NCBI GenBank assembly: GCA_017549805.1
Contig: JAFYNJ010000010.1
Coordinates: 1-64,000, forward strand
Origin: Bacteroidales bacterium
Lineage (GTDB): Bacteria > Bacteroidota > Bacteroidia > Bacteroidales > F082
Length of the DNA stretch: 64,000 bases
Reading direction: 5' to 3'
Shown here: piece by piece, positions 1 to 7,729 of the stretch
Layout of the letters: each line of letters begins with the position of its first letter
Numbering within the stretch: the first letter of the stretch is position 1
Notes under the pieces: model-generated
The model's input: the letters and a program-made list of their open reading frames with translations, nothing else
What the model was told of the DNA's origin: nothing
Databases searched by the model: none
Position numbers and translations under genes: made by a program

Positions 1-70
1 GCTTCAAGTCGAATGACACGCCATTCTCATCAAACACCCTAAAGTTCTTTATCGTAAACTTTGTATCCAT
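1..70 (-). CDS. AAA family ATPase, N-terminal fragment cut by the window edge
   Basis: An open frame runs off the left edge and starts with ATG at 68-70. The 23 visible residues begin MDTKFTIKNFRVFDENG and continue VSFDLK, the typical opening of Bacteroidales AAA ATPases of the SMC/RecF-like kind, where a Walker A motif would follow in the missing part. A TATATTTG promoter element lies just upstream at 92-99. Function cannot be narrowed further; such proteins are often ATPase partners in defence or repair. The family call rests on the N-terminal pattern only. Confidence 0.55.
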   Translation of the reverse strand, partial: MDTKFTIKNFRVFDENGVSFDLK

Positions 71-91
71 ATTCATTCAGTTTTATGCTTG

Positions 92-99
92 CAAATATA
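92..99 (-). promoter_or_regulatory. -7 promoter element (TATATTTG) of the left-edge ATPase gene
   Basis: The minus strand reads TATATTTG, matching the Bacteroidota TAnnTTTG consensus, 21 nt before the ATG at 70. Confidence 0.5.
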
Positions 100-138
100 C
101 AGTTTTTATCAACGAAGGACAGACAAGATTTGTTTTTA

Positions 139-663
139 TTAACCAAACCAATACTCAGGCACATATTCGCCATCCATTACGGCACCTTCAAGACGGTCAT
201 AGTCGAAGCAGCCTTCCTCATCATAACAATCTGCCGTGTCGAAACACAAAGGATCCCTCGGTATTCGATAATTATGATGTCTTGTATAAGTTCTTCTGAT
301 ACCTCTAACGGGAAGTTCCGGGTTCAAGTCGTGGAAATAAATATGATATTCTTCTCCATCAAGCACCGCTTTGGTAGAATAACGGTTCTTGCCATAAAAG
401 TTCCAAATCTCGTCATATTCCAAGGGCAAGACTTCCTCTCCTCTCTCATTGATAATGCCCCATTTTTTCGCCGTGGCATACTGATTGCCCCCTTGTAGTA
501 TTCTAATGTTCACTCGGGCAAGACCTTGATCAAAGTTGTCAATCCAATCATACCTCCCGAAAGGAACTATTATGACACCATTTTGGTCTATTACACCCCA
601 TTGATGCATTTCGTTCATCAGCACTCTAACTTCATTTCCAGTATTCTCACTCATTTGTATCAT
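139..663 (-). CDS. WG-repeat containing protein
   Basis: This 174-residue protein carries two WG (KWG) repeat units: WGVIDQNGVIIVPF near residues 23-36, and KWGIINERGEEVLPLEYDEI near residues 67-86. Such repeats form beta-rich modules of unknown binding function. There is no signal peptide, so it is probably cytoplasmic. Its ATG overlaps the stop of the upstream gene (ATGA at 660-663), which suggests translational coupling. A possible internal promoter, TACTTTTG, lies at 689-696 inside the upstream gene. The C-terminus is acidic and rich in Asp, Tyr and Cys. The physiological role is unknown. Confidence 0.75.
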   Translation of the reverse strand: MIQMSENTGNEVRVLMNEMHQWGVIDQNGVIIVPFGRYDWIDNFDQGLARVNIRILQGGNQYATAKKWGIINERGEEVLPLEYDEIWNFYGKNRYSTKAVLDGEEYHIYFHDLNPELPVRGIRRTYTRHHNYRIPRDPLCFDTADCYDEEGCFDYDRLEGAVMDGEYVPEYWFG

Positions 664-1229
664 AATCTATCTGTTTTGTTTTCGTTTGCAAAAGTAATGT
701 TTGTTCGTGCAACCAATTTGCACATTTCTAAATTATCTTCATCCTGATAACGATCCGCCAAAAAACCTATACGACGACGCTCGGGTTGCAACTGGAATTG
801 CTCCTGAATGTTTGGATAGTTGGCAACCAAGTTATTGAAAGTAATACCTATTTGCTCATAAGCGAAATCGAACTCGTGTAAAAATTCCTTAGCTGAACGA
901 ATGGAGCTCACCACGCAACAGGAAAAATGGTCATTCCACAAGTGGGTGGTAGTGTAGTCGCTATGATTATTGCATTCAGAGGTTAGCCACATCAATCCTT
1001 GCTGTTGAACCTTATCCATATCTTGCAATGCAAAATCAAGGGAGAAATGCACCCTGCGTCTTCCCCAGTTGAGAGCTTTTCCGATTCTTATTTCAAAAGG
1101 TTTACCCTCTTTGCTAACGACAAAGTGATTATCCGACATCTGACATTCAAAACCAGCCTTGGCCATTTTCCGGCTTAACACCTTAATAAAACGCTGCTGT
1201 CTTTTCATGTTTCTGTCTTTTTTGTTCAT
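660..1229 (-). CDS. Hypothetical protein coupled to the WG-repeat gene
   Basis: I do not recognise this 189-residue protein. The N-terminus is basic (NKKDRNMKRQQRF). The middle alternates beta-strand-like and helical stretches (FECQMSDNHFVVSKEGKPFE, then VHFSLDFALQDM), loosely like small YbjN or secretion-chaperone folds, but that is not established. ATG at 1229 is preferred over the GTG three bases upstream. It overlaps the WG-repeat gene by four bases, so the two are probably co-expressed. It is divergent from the WYL regulator, which could control it. Confidence 0.6.
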   Translation of the reverse strand: MNKKDRNMKRQQRFIKVLSRKMAKAGFECQMSDNHFVVSKEGKPFEIRIGKALNWGRRRVHFSLDFALQDMDKVQQQGLMWLTSECNNHSDYTTTHLWNDHFSCCVVSSIRSAKEFLHEFDFAYEQIGITFNNLVANYPNIQEQFQLQPERRRIGFLADRYQDEDNLEMCKLVARTNITFANENKTDRL

Positions 1230-1305
1230 CACGTTTGCCCCGTTGTTTCTGGCTGCAAAAAAAGAATATATGTATGCAAACTATTTGCACAAACAAAAAT
1301 AGTTG

Positions 1306-1313
1306 TATTTTTG
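1306..1313 (+). promoter_or_regulatory. -7 promoter element (TATTTTTG) of the WYL regulator gene
   Basis: TATTTTTG matches TAnnTTTG and lies about 50 nt upstream of the ATG at 1365. Confidence 0.4.
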
Positions 1314-1364
1314 CCTTGATAATCATCATATGTTTTTATCAAACCATATATAAATCAACTCATT

Positions 1365-2354
1365 ATGCCAAATACAAAATTTTCCTTCATCCGTTGCCGC
1401 ATCCTTGACAAGTGTTTCCGAAACCCTGTAAAACAATACCAAATCCAAGACCTTATCGATGCCTGTGAAGAGGAACTTAATATGAGCATTAGCCGCCGGA
1501 CTATATACAACGATATTGATTTCATGAAAAGTTTAGATGGTTGGGAGGCTCCTATTGATACCATCAAGGATGGTAACCGACGATACTATCACTACACAGA
1601 CCCGAACTTCTCCATCGATAAGATGCCACTCTCTGAAGCACAACTAAAACAAATTCAGGGTGCTGTCAACCTGCTGAACAGCTTTGAAGGTCTTCCTCAG
1701 TTCGACGGATTGGAAGACAGTCTCGCAAAAATAGGTCTGACAGCCATAAATACTGAAGCAAAGCCTTGCTTTGGCTTGGACCATAACGAGTATGTTGGTG
1801 GTCTCACCTATCTCACTCCTTTGTTCAACGCCATACAATATAATTCGGTATTAAATATGGGGTACAAGCCTTTCGATGAAGAGGCCTTGGATTTGGTGTT
1901 CCATCCCCAATACCTCAAACAGTACAACAACCGTTGGTATATCTTTGGCGTGGAGCAGAACCATCAAGACCAGATTTGGAACCTTGCCTTGGACAGAATC
2001 GAAAGTTTGTCCACAACTAAAGACTACCCCTATATCAAGTTGGAAGTAGACTGGAACGATTATTTCGACGACATCATCGGTGTGACCAATCTTGACAACG
2101 CTCCAGTAGAAAAGATCCATTTTCTTGTTCACGGCAAAACCGCACATTATCTCTACACCAAACCTCTCCATGGTTCACAGCATAGCAAATGGATTGACGA
2201 AAACACGCTAGATGTCACTCTTAATGTTAAAATCAACTTTGAGTTAACGCGAACCTTGCTCTCTTACGCTCCCTTCATCACCATCCTCTCCCCGCAGTCG
2301 CTAGTCGATTCACATAAGGAGAGTTTGCTGAAAGCTTTGGAACAGTATAAATGA
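1365..2354 (+). CDS. WYL-domain transcriptional regulator
   Basis: This 329-residue protein has an N-terminal winged-helix region (residues about 1-60) with the recognition-helix motif ISRRTIYNDIDFMKS, as in YafY-type regulators. A WYL domain follows in the middle (YKPFDEEALDLVFHPQYLKQ, then YNNRWYIFGVEQ), and a WCX-like C-terminal extension ends it. WYL domains bind ligands, often nucleic-acid or nucleotide signals, and commonly control phage-defence loci. It is divergent from the 660-1229 gene, so it may regulate that pair. Length is normal for the family. Confidence 0.85.
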   Translation: MPNTKFSFIRCRILDKCFRNPVKQYQIQDLIDACEEELNMSISRRTIYNDIDFMKSLDGWEAPIDTIKDGNRRYYHYTDPNFSIDKMPLSEAQLKQIQGAVNLLNSFEGLPQFDGLEDSLAKIGLTAINTEAKPCFGLDHNEYVGGLTYLTPLFNAIQYNSVLNMGYKPFDEEALDLVFHPQYLKQYNNRWYIFGVEQNHQDQIWNLALDRIESLSTTKDYPYIKLEVDWNDYFDDIIGVTNLDNAPVEKIHFLVHGKTAHYLYTKPLHGSQHSKWIDENTLDVTLNVKINFELTRTLLSYAPFITILSPQSLVDSHKESLLKALEQYK

Positions 2355-2373
2355 CTAGTTGTGCAGTATTAGT

Positions 2374-2637
2374 TTACAGCAGTTTCTTCAGTTCCTCAAT
2401 ATCTGGGAAGGCTCTCCGCAGTTCTTCTGGCATTTCGGCTGTGGTTTTGTATGTGGACACGCCTATCGGCTTGTTGTAGTCGCGCAATTCGGCAATCATG
2501 ATTGCCGAATTAATAACTGCTTGATTATCATTATTCTGAAAATCGACAATTGCAATTGGCGAATTAATGCTCAATTCGTCGGTTATGACCGATGAATTTG
2601 GAATTACTACCTTGTTGTATGTCGCTGGTTGGTTCAT
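2374..2637 (-). CDS. Short ORF with a YhcG/DUF1016-like C-terminus and palindrome-encoded repeats
   Basis: This 87-residue ORF has two parts. Residues about 50-87 (AELRDYNKPIGVSTYK, then LRRAFPDIEELKKLL) resemble the extreme C-terminus of PDDEXK nucleases of the YhcG/DUF1016 family. The first half is made of three units of the form NSxIxxxEL (NSSVITDEL, NSPIAIVDF, NSAIMIAEL), each encoded by a roughly 26-bp palindrome. It could be a relic of a YhcG gene or a real small protein. A TATATTTG promoter element at 2657-2664 favours expression. The nuclease core is absent. Confidence 0.45.
   Translation of the reverse strand: MNQPATYNKVVIPNSSVITDELSINSPIAIVDFQNNDNQAVINSAIMIAELRDYNKPIGVSTYKTTAEMPEELRRAFPDIEELKKLL
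2487..2599. repeat. Three tandem ~26-bp palindromes inside a coding frame
   Basis: The copy at 2487-2512 is a perfect 26-bp palindrome with AATTCGGCAATCA as its half-site. Copies at 2541-2566 and 2574-2599 are near-palindromes whose mismatches are mostly G-T compatible. All share AATTCG-like ends. Each copy encodes NSxIxxxEL in the same frame of the ORF at 2374-2637. Confidence 0.7.
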
Positions 2638-2656
2638 GTGCCTTGTTTTTGATGTG

Positions 2657-2664
2657 CAAATATA
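2657..2664 (-). promoter_or_regulatory. -7 promoter element (TATATTTG) of the palindrome ORF
   Basis: The minus strand reads TATATTTG, 19 nt upstream of the ATG at 2637. The 2638-2781 gap holds no other recognisable feature. Confidence 0.45.
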
Positions 2665-2781
2665 TATTATTTCCCAGTTATCGTTTCTCCAGAAGACCTT
2701 ATCTTATTTTCAAAAAACGGTAATATGGACACTTTTTGTAAGTGGATGCATGAGAGTTGCTCTTTTTGAAAACGTGCAAGA

Positions 2782-3801
2782 TTATGAGCAAATTGTTTCA
2801 CCCAAAGGATTCTTTTCGTGTTTTCTGTAATTCTCAATAGCCTTTTCCTTGCTCGCATTCGCATAGCAATACTCGCACAGATGCGGGCAGGTGTTGTACT
2901 CGCCGATGTCCTTGCTCACCATGCAGCCGCAGAACTGCCGCTGGCCTTTGTCGCGGTTGTCGCGGTGCTTGATGATGGTCGGTTTGGGGTCGAAAAGGTC
3001 GCCTTCGGTAATCTCCACACCGAGGAAGTCCATCAAGGCCTTGTCGTGGTGGGCAAAGCGAATCATCAAGTCATCATCAATGCAGCGATTGTGCTCCACA
3101 CCGTCAAGATTGGACGCCTCGCCACAGGTTGCCAAAGCGTAGTTCCAACCTTTTACCTTGTTCAACTCCACCAACCGTTTGGCGAACTCCACCATCTGCT
3201 CCTTGGTCCATTCCGAATAATTGATTTTGCTCTTTTCGAGATTAGCCTTCACTTTTTTGTATAAACCAATGTCGGCATAACTGAAAACAAGTTTTTCCGT
3301 GTAGTTCTTCAGTTGGTCGCCAATGTTTTCCACCTTTCTCAACAAATCGTCCATACCGATTTGGTCGGTCAGGATGAGTGGGTCGAAACGCCAAATCACG
3401 CGGCCTTGGCCCAATTGGTCCACCAACCTTTTGAAGATTTCAATCCTTTCCTCTAAGGGTGGCACGCCCTTCTCCAAGCCTTCCTTTTCGTAATCGTTCA
3501 GCGTGTATTGGATATAGCAGCCGATGTTTCTCTCTTTCAGTTCATCCAAATGTTCAAGCAACGGCTTCGGGTTCTTCGACCAAAACACGATGAAGCGGCA
3601 GTTCTCATACGAGACGAAGCTCTTTACACCATTGAAGGGATTGGTCCAGGCAGAATAGCCCACCTTCAATCTGTGGGAAAACCAGTCGGCGTAAAACGCG
3701 GGAATGTCCGTGCTGCGACTTGCTGATATGATGACAGGAGCCTGTGCCTCGGCCATTTCACCGTTATCTCGTCGAATCTGTATTTTTTGCCATTGTGCCA
3801 T
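2782..3801 (-). CDS. DUF1848 family protein (radical SAM-like Cys motif)
   Basis: This 339-residue protein matches DUF1848: an N-terminal core (PVIISASRSTDIPAFYADWF), then VFWSKNPKPLLEHLDEL, and a C-terminal cysteine cluster CGCMVSKDIG and CPHLCEYCYANA, resembling radical-SAM CxxxCxxC iron-sulfur ligands placed unusually at the C-terminus. The biochemical function is unknown. I chose ATG at 3801 (MAQWQKIQ) rather than a TTG at 3819, because the -7 element at 3817-3824 would overlap the longer start. It ends shortly after the Cys cluster (NPLGETICS), so the tail may be slightly short. Confidence 0.8.
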   Translation of the reverse strand: MAQWQKIQIRRDNGEMAEAQAPVIISASRSTDIPAFYADWFSHRLKVGYSAWTNPFNGVKSFVSYENCRFIVFWSKNPKPLLEHLDELKERNIGCYIQYTLNDYEKEGLEKGVPPLEERIEIFKRLVDQLGQGRVIWRFDPLILTDQIGMDDLLRKVENIGDQLKNYTEKLVFSYADIGLYKKVKANLEKSKINYSEWTKEQMVEFAKRLVELNKVKGWNYALATCGEASNLDGVEHNRCIDDDLMIRFAHHDKALMDFLGVEITEGDLFDPKPTIIKHRDNRDKGQRQFCGCMVSKDIGEYNTCPHLCEYCYANASKEKAIENYRKHEKNPLGETICS

Positions 3802-3816
3802 TTGCGTTTTTGTTTG

Positions 3817-3824
3817 CAAATTTA
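3817..3824 (-). promoter_or_regulatory. -7 promoter element (TAAATTTG) of the DUF1848 gene
   Basis: The minus strand reads TAAATTTG, 15 nt upstream of ATG 3801. Confidence 0.45.
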
Positions 3825-3971
3825 ACCATCACTCTTCAAACGGTCAAGAGGTTGAAGAAAAAAGAATAACGGTTAAATCTGTTAACGCAAAAATACTACA
3901 ATGCAAAATAGCATTCAGCCTTTTACAAGGCTTGCAATTGCAAATGGGATTATCTTTTGTTACAGTAGCAA

Positions 3972-4307
3972 TCAAAACCACTTATCCAACGTCTCCTCCG
4001 CCTGGCGATCCATCTCGGGAGTGATGTGTTGCTTGACCTTCCGATAGGCGATGGCAATGGCAGCCACCTCGTCGGCCCAACCCAAGATGGGATGGCGCTT
4101 CTGTGAGATCAGGTTCACCGGCAAGATCAAATAGGCCAACGAACCATACACGATCAACTTGACGGATCTTGGAGTGGTGTCACTTTTCAAGACATAATAC
4201 AACAGCAGCGCCTTCTTGGTGGTGTAGCGTCCAAGACGCTTGGCGCTGTCCTTGATTCTCTCCCATAACGACGGGAGGTTGAATTCGGAAGTATTGGCGT
4301 TTTCCAT
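3972..4307 (-). CDS. YkvA family protein (DUF1232)
   Basis: This 111-residue protein carries the DUF1232 core: KLIVYGSLAYLILPVNLI followed by GWADEVAAIAIAYRKVKQHI. In the family this is a short membrane-associated helical hairpin with a conserved acidic turn (here LGWADE). The N-terminal 35 residues are a polar extension. Function is unknown. It is divergent from the acylphosphatase gene, and their two -7 elements lie within 28 bp of each other. Confidence 0.8.
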   Translation of the reverse strand: MENANTSEFNLPSLWERIKDSAKRLGRYTTKKALLLYYVLKSDTTPRSVKLIVYGSLAYLILPVNLISQKRHPILGWADEVAAIAIAYRKVKQHITPEMDRQAEETLDKWF

Positions 4308-4331
4308 GGCAATCGTTGTTTAATTTGGGCG

Positions 4332-4359
4332 CAAAGATAACGATATTATCTTAACTTTG
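4332..4359. promoter_or_regulatory. Divergent promoter pair between ykvA-like and acylphosphatase genes
   Basis: The minus strand has TATCTTTG at 4332-4339 and the plus strand has TAACTTTG at 4352-4359. The plus-strand element ends only 4 nt before the acylphosphatase ATG (4364), so that mRNA should be leaderless or nearly so. Confidence 0.6.
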
Positions 4360-4363
4360 CAGC

Positions 4364-4639
4364 ATGAAAGCTTATTCTTTCAGGATATATGGTCGGGTGT
4401 TCAACGTCGGGTTCCGGCGCTATGTGCATCGCTATGCCTTACAATGCAACATCAAAGGTTACGTGGAGAACGACCACAGCGACGGCAGCGTCCACATCGA
4501 AGCCGAAGGTGAAGAAGCCGATCTGGTCCGATTCAGCATCCTCTGCGGTGAAGGCACACCCTATTCCAAAGTCCTCGACATGAAGATCGAAGCCAAGGAA
4601 GCCACCGGGAAATACCATGATTTTCAACAAATCAGATAG
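4364..4639 (+). CDS. acyP: Acylphosphatase
   Basis: This 91-residue protein has the family length and motifs. The phosphate loop is GRVFNVGFRRYV (residues about 10-21, with the catalytic Arg in GFRR). It is followed by KGYVENDHSDGSVHIEAEGE, which holds the conserved Asn that orients the water. It hydrolyses acyl phosphates such as carbamoyl phosphate in the cytoplasm. A carbamate kinase gene lies 3.4 kb downstream, but a functional link is only a guess. Its stop is 2 nt before the next ATG, so both genes form one transcription unit. Confidence 0.9.
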   Translation: MKAYSFRIYGRVFNVGFRRYVHRYALQCNIKGYVENDHSDGSVHIEAEGEEADLVRFSILCGEGTPYSKVLDMKIEAKEATGKYHDFQQIR

Positions 4640-4641
4640 CC

Positions 4642-5919
4642 ATGCACATCCTCTCCAAATCGACCTACATCAAAGGATTGCAATGCGAGAAGGCATTGTA
4701 CATGACGAAAAAGCACCCCTACCTGCGCGACAAGCTCAGCATCGAGCAACGAGCCAGGTTCCAAAGAGGCACGGACGTAGGCATCTTGGCTCAACAATAT
4801 TTCCCGGGCGGCGTGAACATGAGTCCCAACTCGCCGACACAGTTCCCGAAAAAGGTGATGGAGACCATGCAAAACCTCAACAATCCGGCCATCAACGCGA
4901 TGTACGAAGCGGTGTTTCAATATAACGACACCTTAGTGATGGTCGATCTGCTGGTCCGCGACGGCGAACAATGGCGCGCCATCGAGGTGAAAAGTTCTCT
5001 AAGACTCAGTCCTACCTATTACAACGATGCCGCCTTGCAATACTACGTGCTTCACGGATGCGGCGTCCCCCTCTCCGACTTCCAGTTGATGCACCTGAAT
5101 CCCGATTATGTCAAGCAAGGTCCCATCGACGTGAAACAGCTGTTCCAGCTGGTCTCCGTCATGGACTACGCCAAGGAACAGGAGCCTGTCGTCGCTGCCA
5201 ATGTGGAACGGCTGAAAAACGTGGTGGCACTCCCCCACGCTCCTCAGGTGGCGATAGGTCCACACTGCCACGAACCTTACACCTGCGACTTCCTCGGCCA
5301 TTGCTGGAAGAACGTCCCACAAGACGATCCCAACGTTCCCTATACCATCGACTACAAGACACTGTTTGCCCAAGCACCTAACCCCAAGCCACGCTCCATT
5401 GCCTATCTCAACCTGCTGCTCCACCGTCCTGCCGTGCCCGAACTCGACGGCACCAAGCCCTACCAGGAGATGATGCTGGCCTTCGCCCTTACTGGCGAAA
5501 AGGAGCCCGATGGCCACAGCGTTTGGCACTGCTTCGAGGACCACTGTCGCTGGCACGAGGGCATCACCGTGTTGGAGGAACACCTGACCCACTACGACCT
5601 GGCAGTGTGCTTCACGCCCATCGACATCGCCTCCAACCTGATGCGCCACGACATCCTCCAAAACCAAGCCATTGGGTACAAGGTATTCAATCTTTATGAA
5701 GTACTCCAAAATGCCCGGTTGTTACACCCAAATTTCAAATCGGGATTTAGTTTACAACACGTCGCAGAAACCCTGTTTCACGATGTCAAACTCTTTGAAC
5801 ACAGCAGGATACTTGTTGAAGCCCTTGCACAAGATTTAATGGGTTATGAACAAGCGAAAGACGATTTATTAGCTGAAAACGAAGCAGTTAAGAGAGTTTA
5901 TCAACATTTTTTCAAATAA
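4642..5919 (+). CDS. DUF2779-like PD-(D/E)XK nuclease with Cas4-like Fe-S cysteines
   Basis: This 425-residue protein opens with LSKSTYIKGLQCEKALYM (first Cys near residue 15). The PD-(D/E)XK core follows: MVDLLVRDGEQWRAIEVKSS (Asp near 100, Glu-x-Lys near 114-116). A second Cys group CHEPYTCDFLGHC lies near 209-221. One distant plus three clustered cysteines is the 4Fe-4S arrangement of Cas4/AddB-type nucleases. The C-terminal half corresponds to the RNase H-like part of DUF2779 proteins but shows no clear DEDD residues. The substrate is unknown; it could act in DNA repair or defence. It is not adjacent to cas genes. Confidence 0.7.
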   Translation: MHILSKSTYIKGLQCEKALYMTKKHPYLRDKLSIEQRARFQRGTDVGILAQQYFPGGVNMSPNSPTQFPKKVMETMQNLNNPAINAMYEAVFQYNDTLVMVDLLVRDGEQWRAIEVKSSLRLSPTYYNDAALQYYVLHGCGVPLSDFQLMHLNPDYVKQGPIDVKQLFQLVSVMDYAKEQEPVVAANVERLKNVVALPHAPQVAIGPHCHEPYTCDFLGHCWKNVPQDDPNVPYTIDYKTLFAQAPNPKPRSIAYLNLLLHRPAVPELDGTKPYQEMMLAFALTGEKEPDGHSVWHCFEDHCRWHEGITVLEEHLTHYDLAVCFTPIDIASNLMRHDILQNQAIGYKVFNLYEVLQNARLLHPNFKSGFSLQHVAETLFHDVKLFEHSRILVEALAQDLMGYEQAKDDLLAENEAVKRVYQHFFK

Positions 5920-5973
5920 TACCCTGTTCATAACTTACACCATTTTTCCGTTTTTTGAGAGGGCTTATTGTTT

Positions 5974-5981
5974 TACTTTTG
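5974..5981 (+). promoter_or_regulatory. -7 promoter element (TACTTTTG) of dnaB
   Basis: TACTTTTG lies about 50 nt upstream of the dnaB ATG, with a TTTG at 5954-5957 that could be the -33 box (16-nt spacing). Confidence 0.5.
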
Positions 5982-6030
5982 TCTCACGAAAAAAGCGGAA
6001 TTTTTCACTTTTTAAACTCGAGATACACTT

Positions 6031-7584
6031 ATGCCTACTGATACCATTACCCGACCGTTTTCCAACAATTTGCAACGGAGAACGCAAGCCACTCCTGAAC
6101 AACTTTTAGCCAATCAAGGACGCATCCCACCCCAAGCCGTTGACTTGGAAGAGGTGGTTTTGGGCGCCTTGATGCTCGAAAAAGAAGCCGTCAACGAGGT
6201 CATCGACATTTTGACACCCGAAGCCTTCTATAAAGAGGCACATCAGAAGATTTTCAAGGCCATCAAGGACCTCTTCGGGAAGTCGGAACCCATCGACATC
6301 CTCACGGTGACCAATGAGCTGAAGCAAAACGGAGATTTGGAGTCGGTAGGCGGTGCCTATTACATCTCGAAGCTGACCAACCGCGTCGTGTCGGCCGCCA
6401 ACATCGAGTATCACGCGCGCATCATCATGCAGAAGCATATCCAGCGGGATCTCATTGTGATCTCTTCACAGATCATCAACGAGGCCTTCGAGCCAACCAC
6501 CGATGTATTCGACCTGTTGGATACCGCCGAGAACAAGCTTTTCCAAGTGAGTGAGAACAACTTGCGCCGCAGCTACAACTCGATGCAGGACTTGGTTGGC
6601 CGCGCCATCACCGAGATCCAAAACGCCAAGAACAGCGACCAGAAGCTGCGCGGTGTGCCTTCGGGCTACACCGAGTTGGACCGCATCACGCAAGGCTGGC
6701 AGAAGTCGGACCTCATCATCCTGGCTGCTCGTCCCTCCATGGGTAAGACCGCCTTCGCGCTCAACCTGGCACGCAACGCCGCCGTGGATTTCAAACGCCC
6801 GGTAGCCTTCTTCTCCTTGGAGATGTCGTCCGTGCAGTTGGTGACCCGTTTGATCTCCACGGAGACCTCCCTCACTGCCGACAAACTCCGTTCGGGCGAC
6901 TTGGCGGAACACGAATGGCAACAGCTGAACACCAAGGTGACGCCCCTCATCGACGCGCCCATCTTCATCGACGACACACCGCAGCTCTCCGTGTTCGAGC
7001 TACGCGCCAAATGCCGCCGACTGAAACAGCAGCACGACATCCAGATGGTCTTCATCGACTACCTCCAGCTGATGTCAGCCAAGAGCGAACGCGGCGGCAA
7101 CCGTGAGCAAGAAATCTCCATGATCTCACGGTCGCTCAAAGCCCTTGCCAAAGAGCTCGAGATCCCCGTCCTGGCCCTGTCACAGCTGAGCCGTAACGTG
7201 GAACAGCGTCCCGGCTCCAAAAAGCCCATCCTCTCCGACTTGCGTGAGTCGGGTGCCATCGAGCAGGATGCCGACATGGTCATGTTCATCTACCGTCCTG
7301 AATACTACAAGAACGAGTCGGAAAACCCCGACCTGCCCCAAGGCTTCACCGTCATCGACATCGCCAAGCACCGTAACGGTAAGTTAGGTGAGGTCAACCT
7401 GCGCTTCATCGGCCAGTACGCCCGTTTCGAAGAATTCGGACAAGACCGTTTGGCCAGCGCCGAAGAGATCACCCTCGGCCCCAATCCCAACTTCAACAAC
7501 ACCATCACCATCGGCTCCAGGATGAACGACGATGAACCGTTTGGACCGCGTCCGTCGATCACCGAAGACAATTTCCCGTTTTAA
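6031..7584 (+). CDS. dnaB: Replicative DNA helicase DnaB
   Basis: This 517-residue protein has the DnaB N-terminal domain (PPQAVDLEEVVLGALMLEKE, residues about 33-135) and the RecA-like C-terminal ATPase. Walker A is ARPSMGKTAFAL (near residue 235). Walker B is MVFIDYLQLM, followed by SLKALAKELEIPVLALSQLS and DLRESGAIEQDADMVMFIYR. It unwinds DNA ahead of the fork as a hexameric ring loaded at the origin. It has its own promoter and stands alone. The C-terminal tail (about 50 residues past the core) is acidic and looks flexible. Confidence 0.97.
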   Translation: MPTDTITRPFSNNLQRRTQATPEQLLANQGRIPPQAVDLEEVVLGALMLEKEAVNEVIDILTPEAFYKEAHQKIFKAIKDLFGKSEPIDILTVTNELKQNGDLESVGGAYYISKLTNRVVSAANIEYHARIIMQKHIQRDLIVISSQIINEAFEPTTDVFDLLDTAENKLFQVSENNLRRSYNSMQDLVGRAITEIQNAKNSDQKLRGVPSGYTELDRITQGWQKSDLIILAARPSMGKTAFALNLARNAAVDFKRPVAFFSLEMSSVQLVTRLISTETSLTADKLRSGDLAEHEWQQLNTKVTPLIDAPIFIDDTPQLSVFELRAKCRRLKQQHDIQMVFIDYLQLMSAKSERGGNREQEISMISRSLKALAKELEIPVLALSQLSRNVEQRPGSKKPILSDLRESGAIEQDADMVMFIYRPEYYKNESENPDLPQGFTVIDIAKHRNGKLGEVNLRFIGQYARFEEFGQDRLASAEEITLGPNPNFNNTITIGSRMNDDEPFGPRPSITEDNFPF

Positions 7585-7681
7585 TATGCCCTCGCTACGC
7601 TCGGGCAGAATATTTTTGGGGCTCGGGATGCTAGACCTATTTAAATAAGCTAGAGATTTGATTATCAATTAAAAATTTTTC

Positions 7682-7689
7682 TATCTTTG
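7682..7689 (+). promoter_or_regulatory. -7 promoter element (TATCTTTG) of the carbamate kinase gene
   Basis: TATCTTTG lies 40 nt upstream of the ATG at 7730. The 7585-7681 gap also holds a weak GC-rich hairpin (about 7588-7606, GCCC and GGGC ends) that may help end dnaB transcription. Confidence 0.55.
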
Positions 7690-7729
7690 CAGTCCCAAAG
7701 ATAAGAGATTTTAATTTAAATAATTGAAT

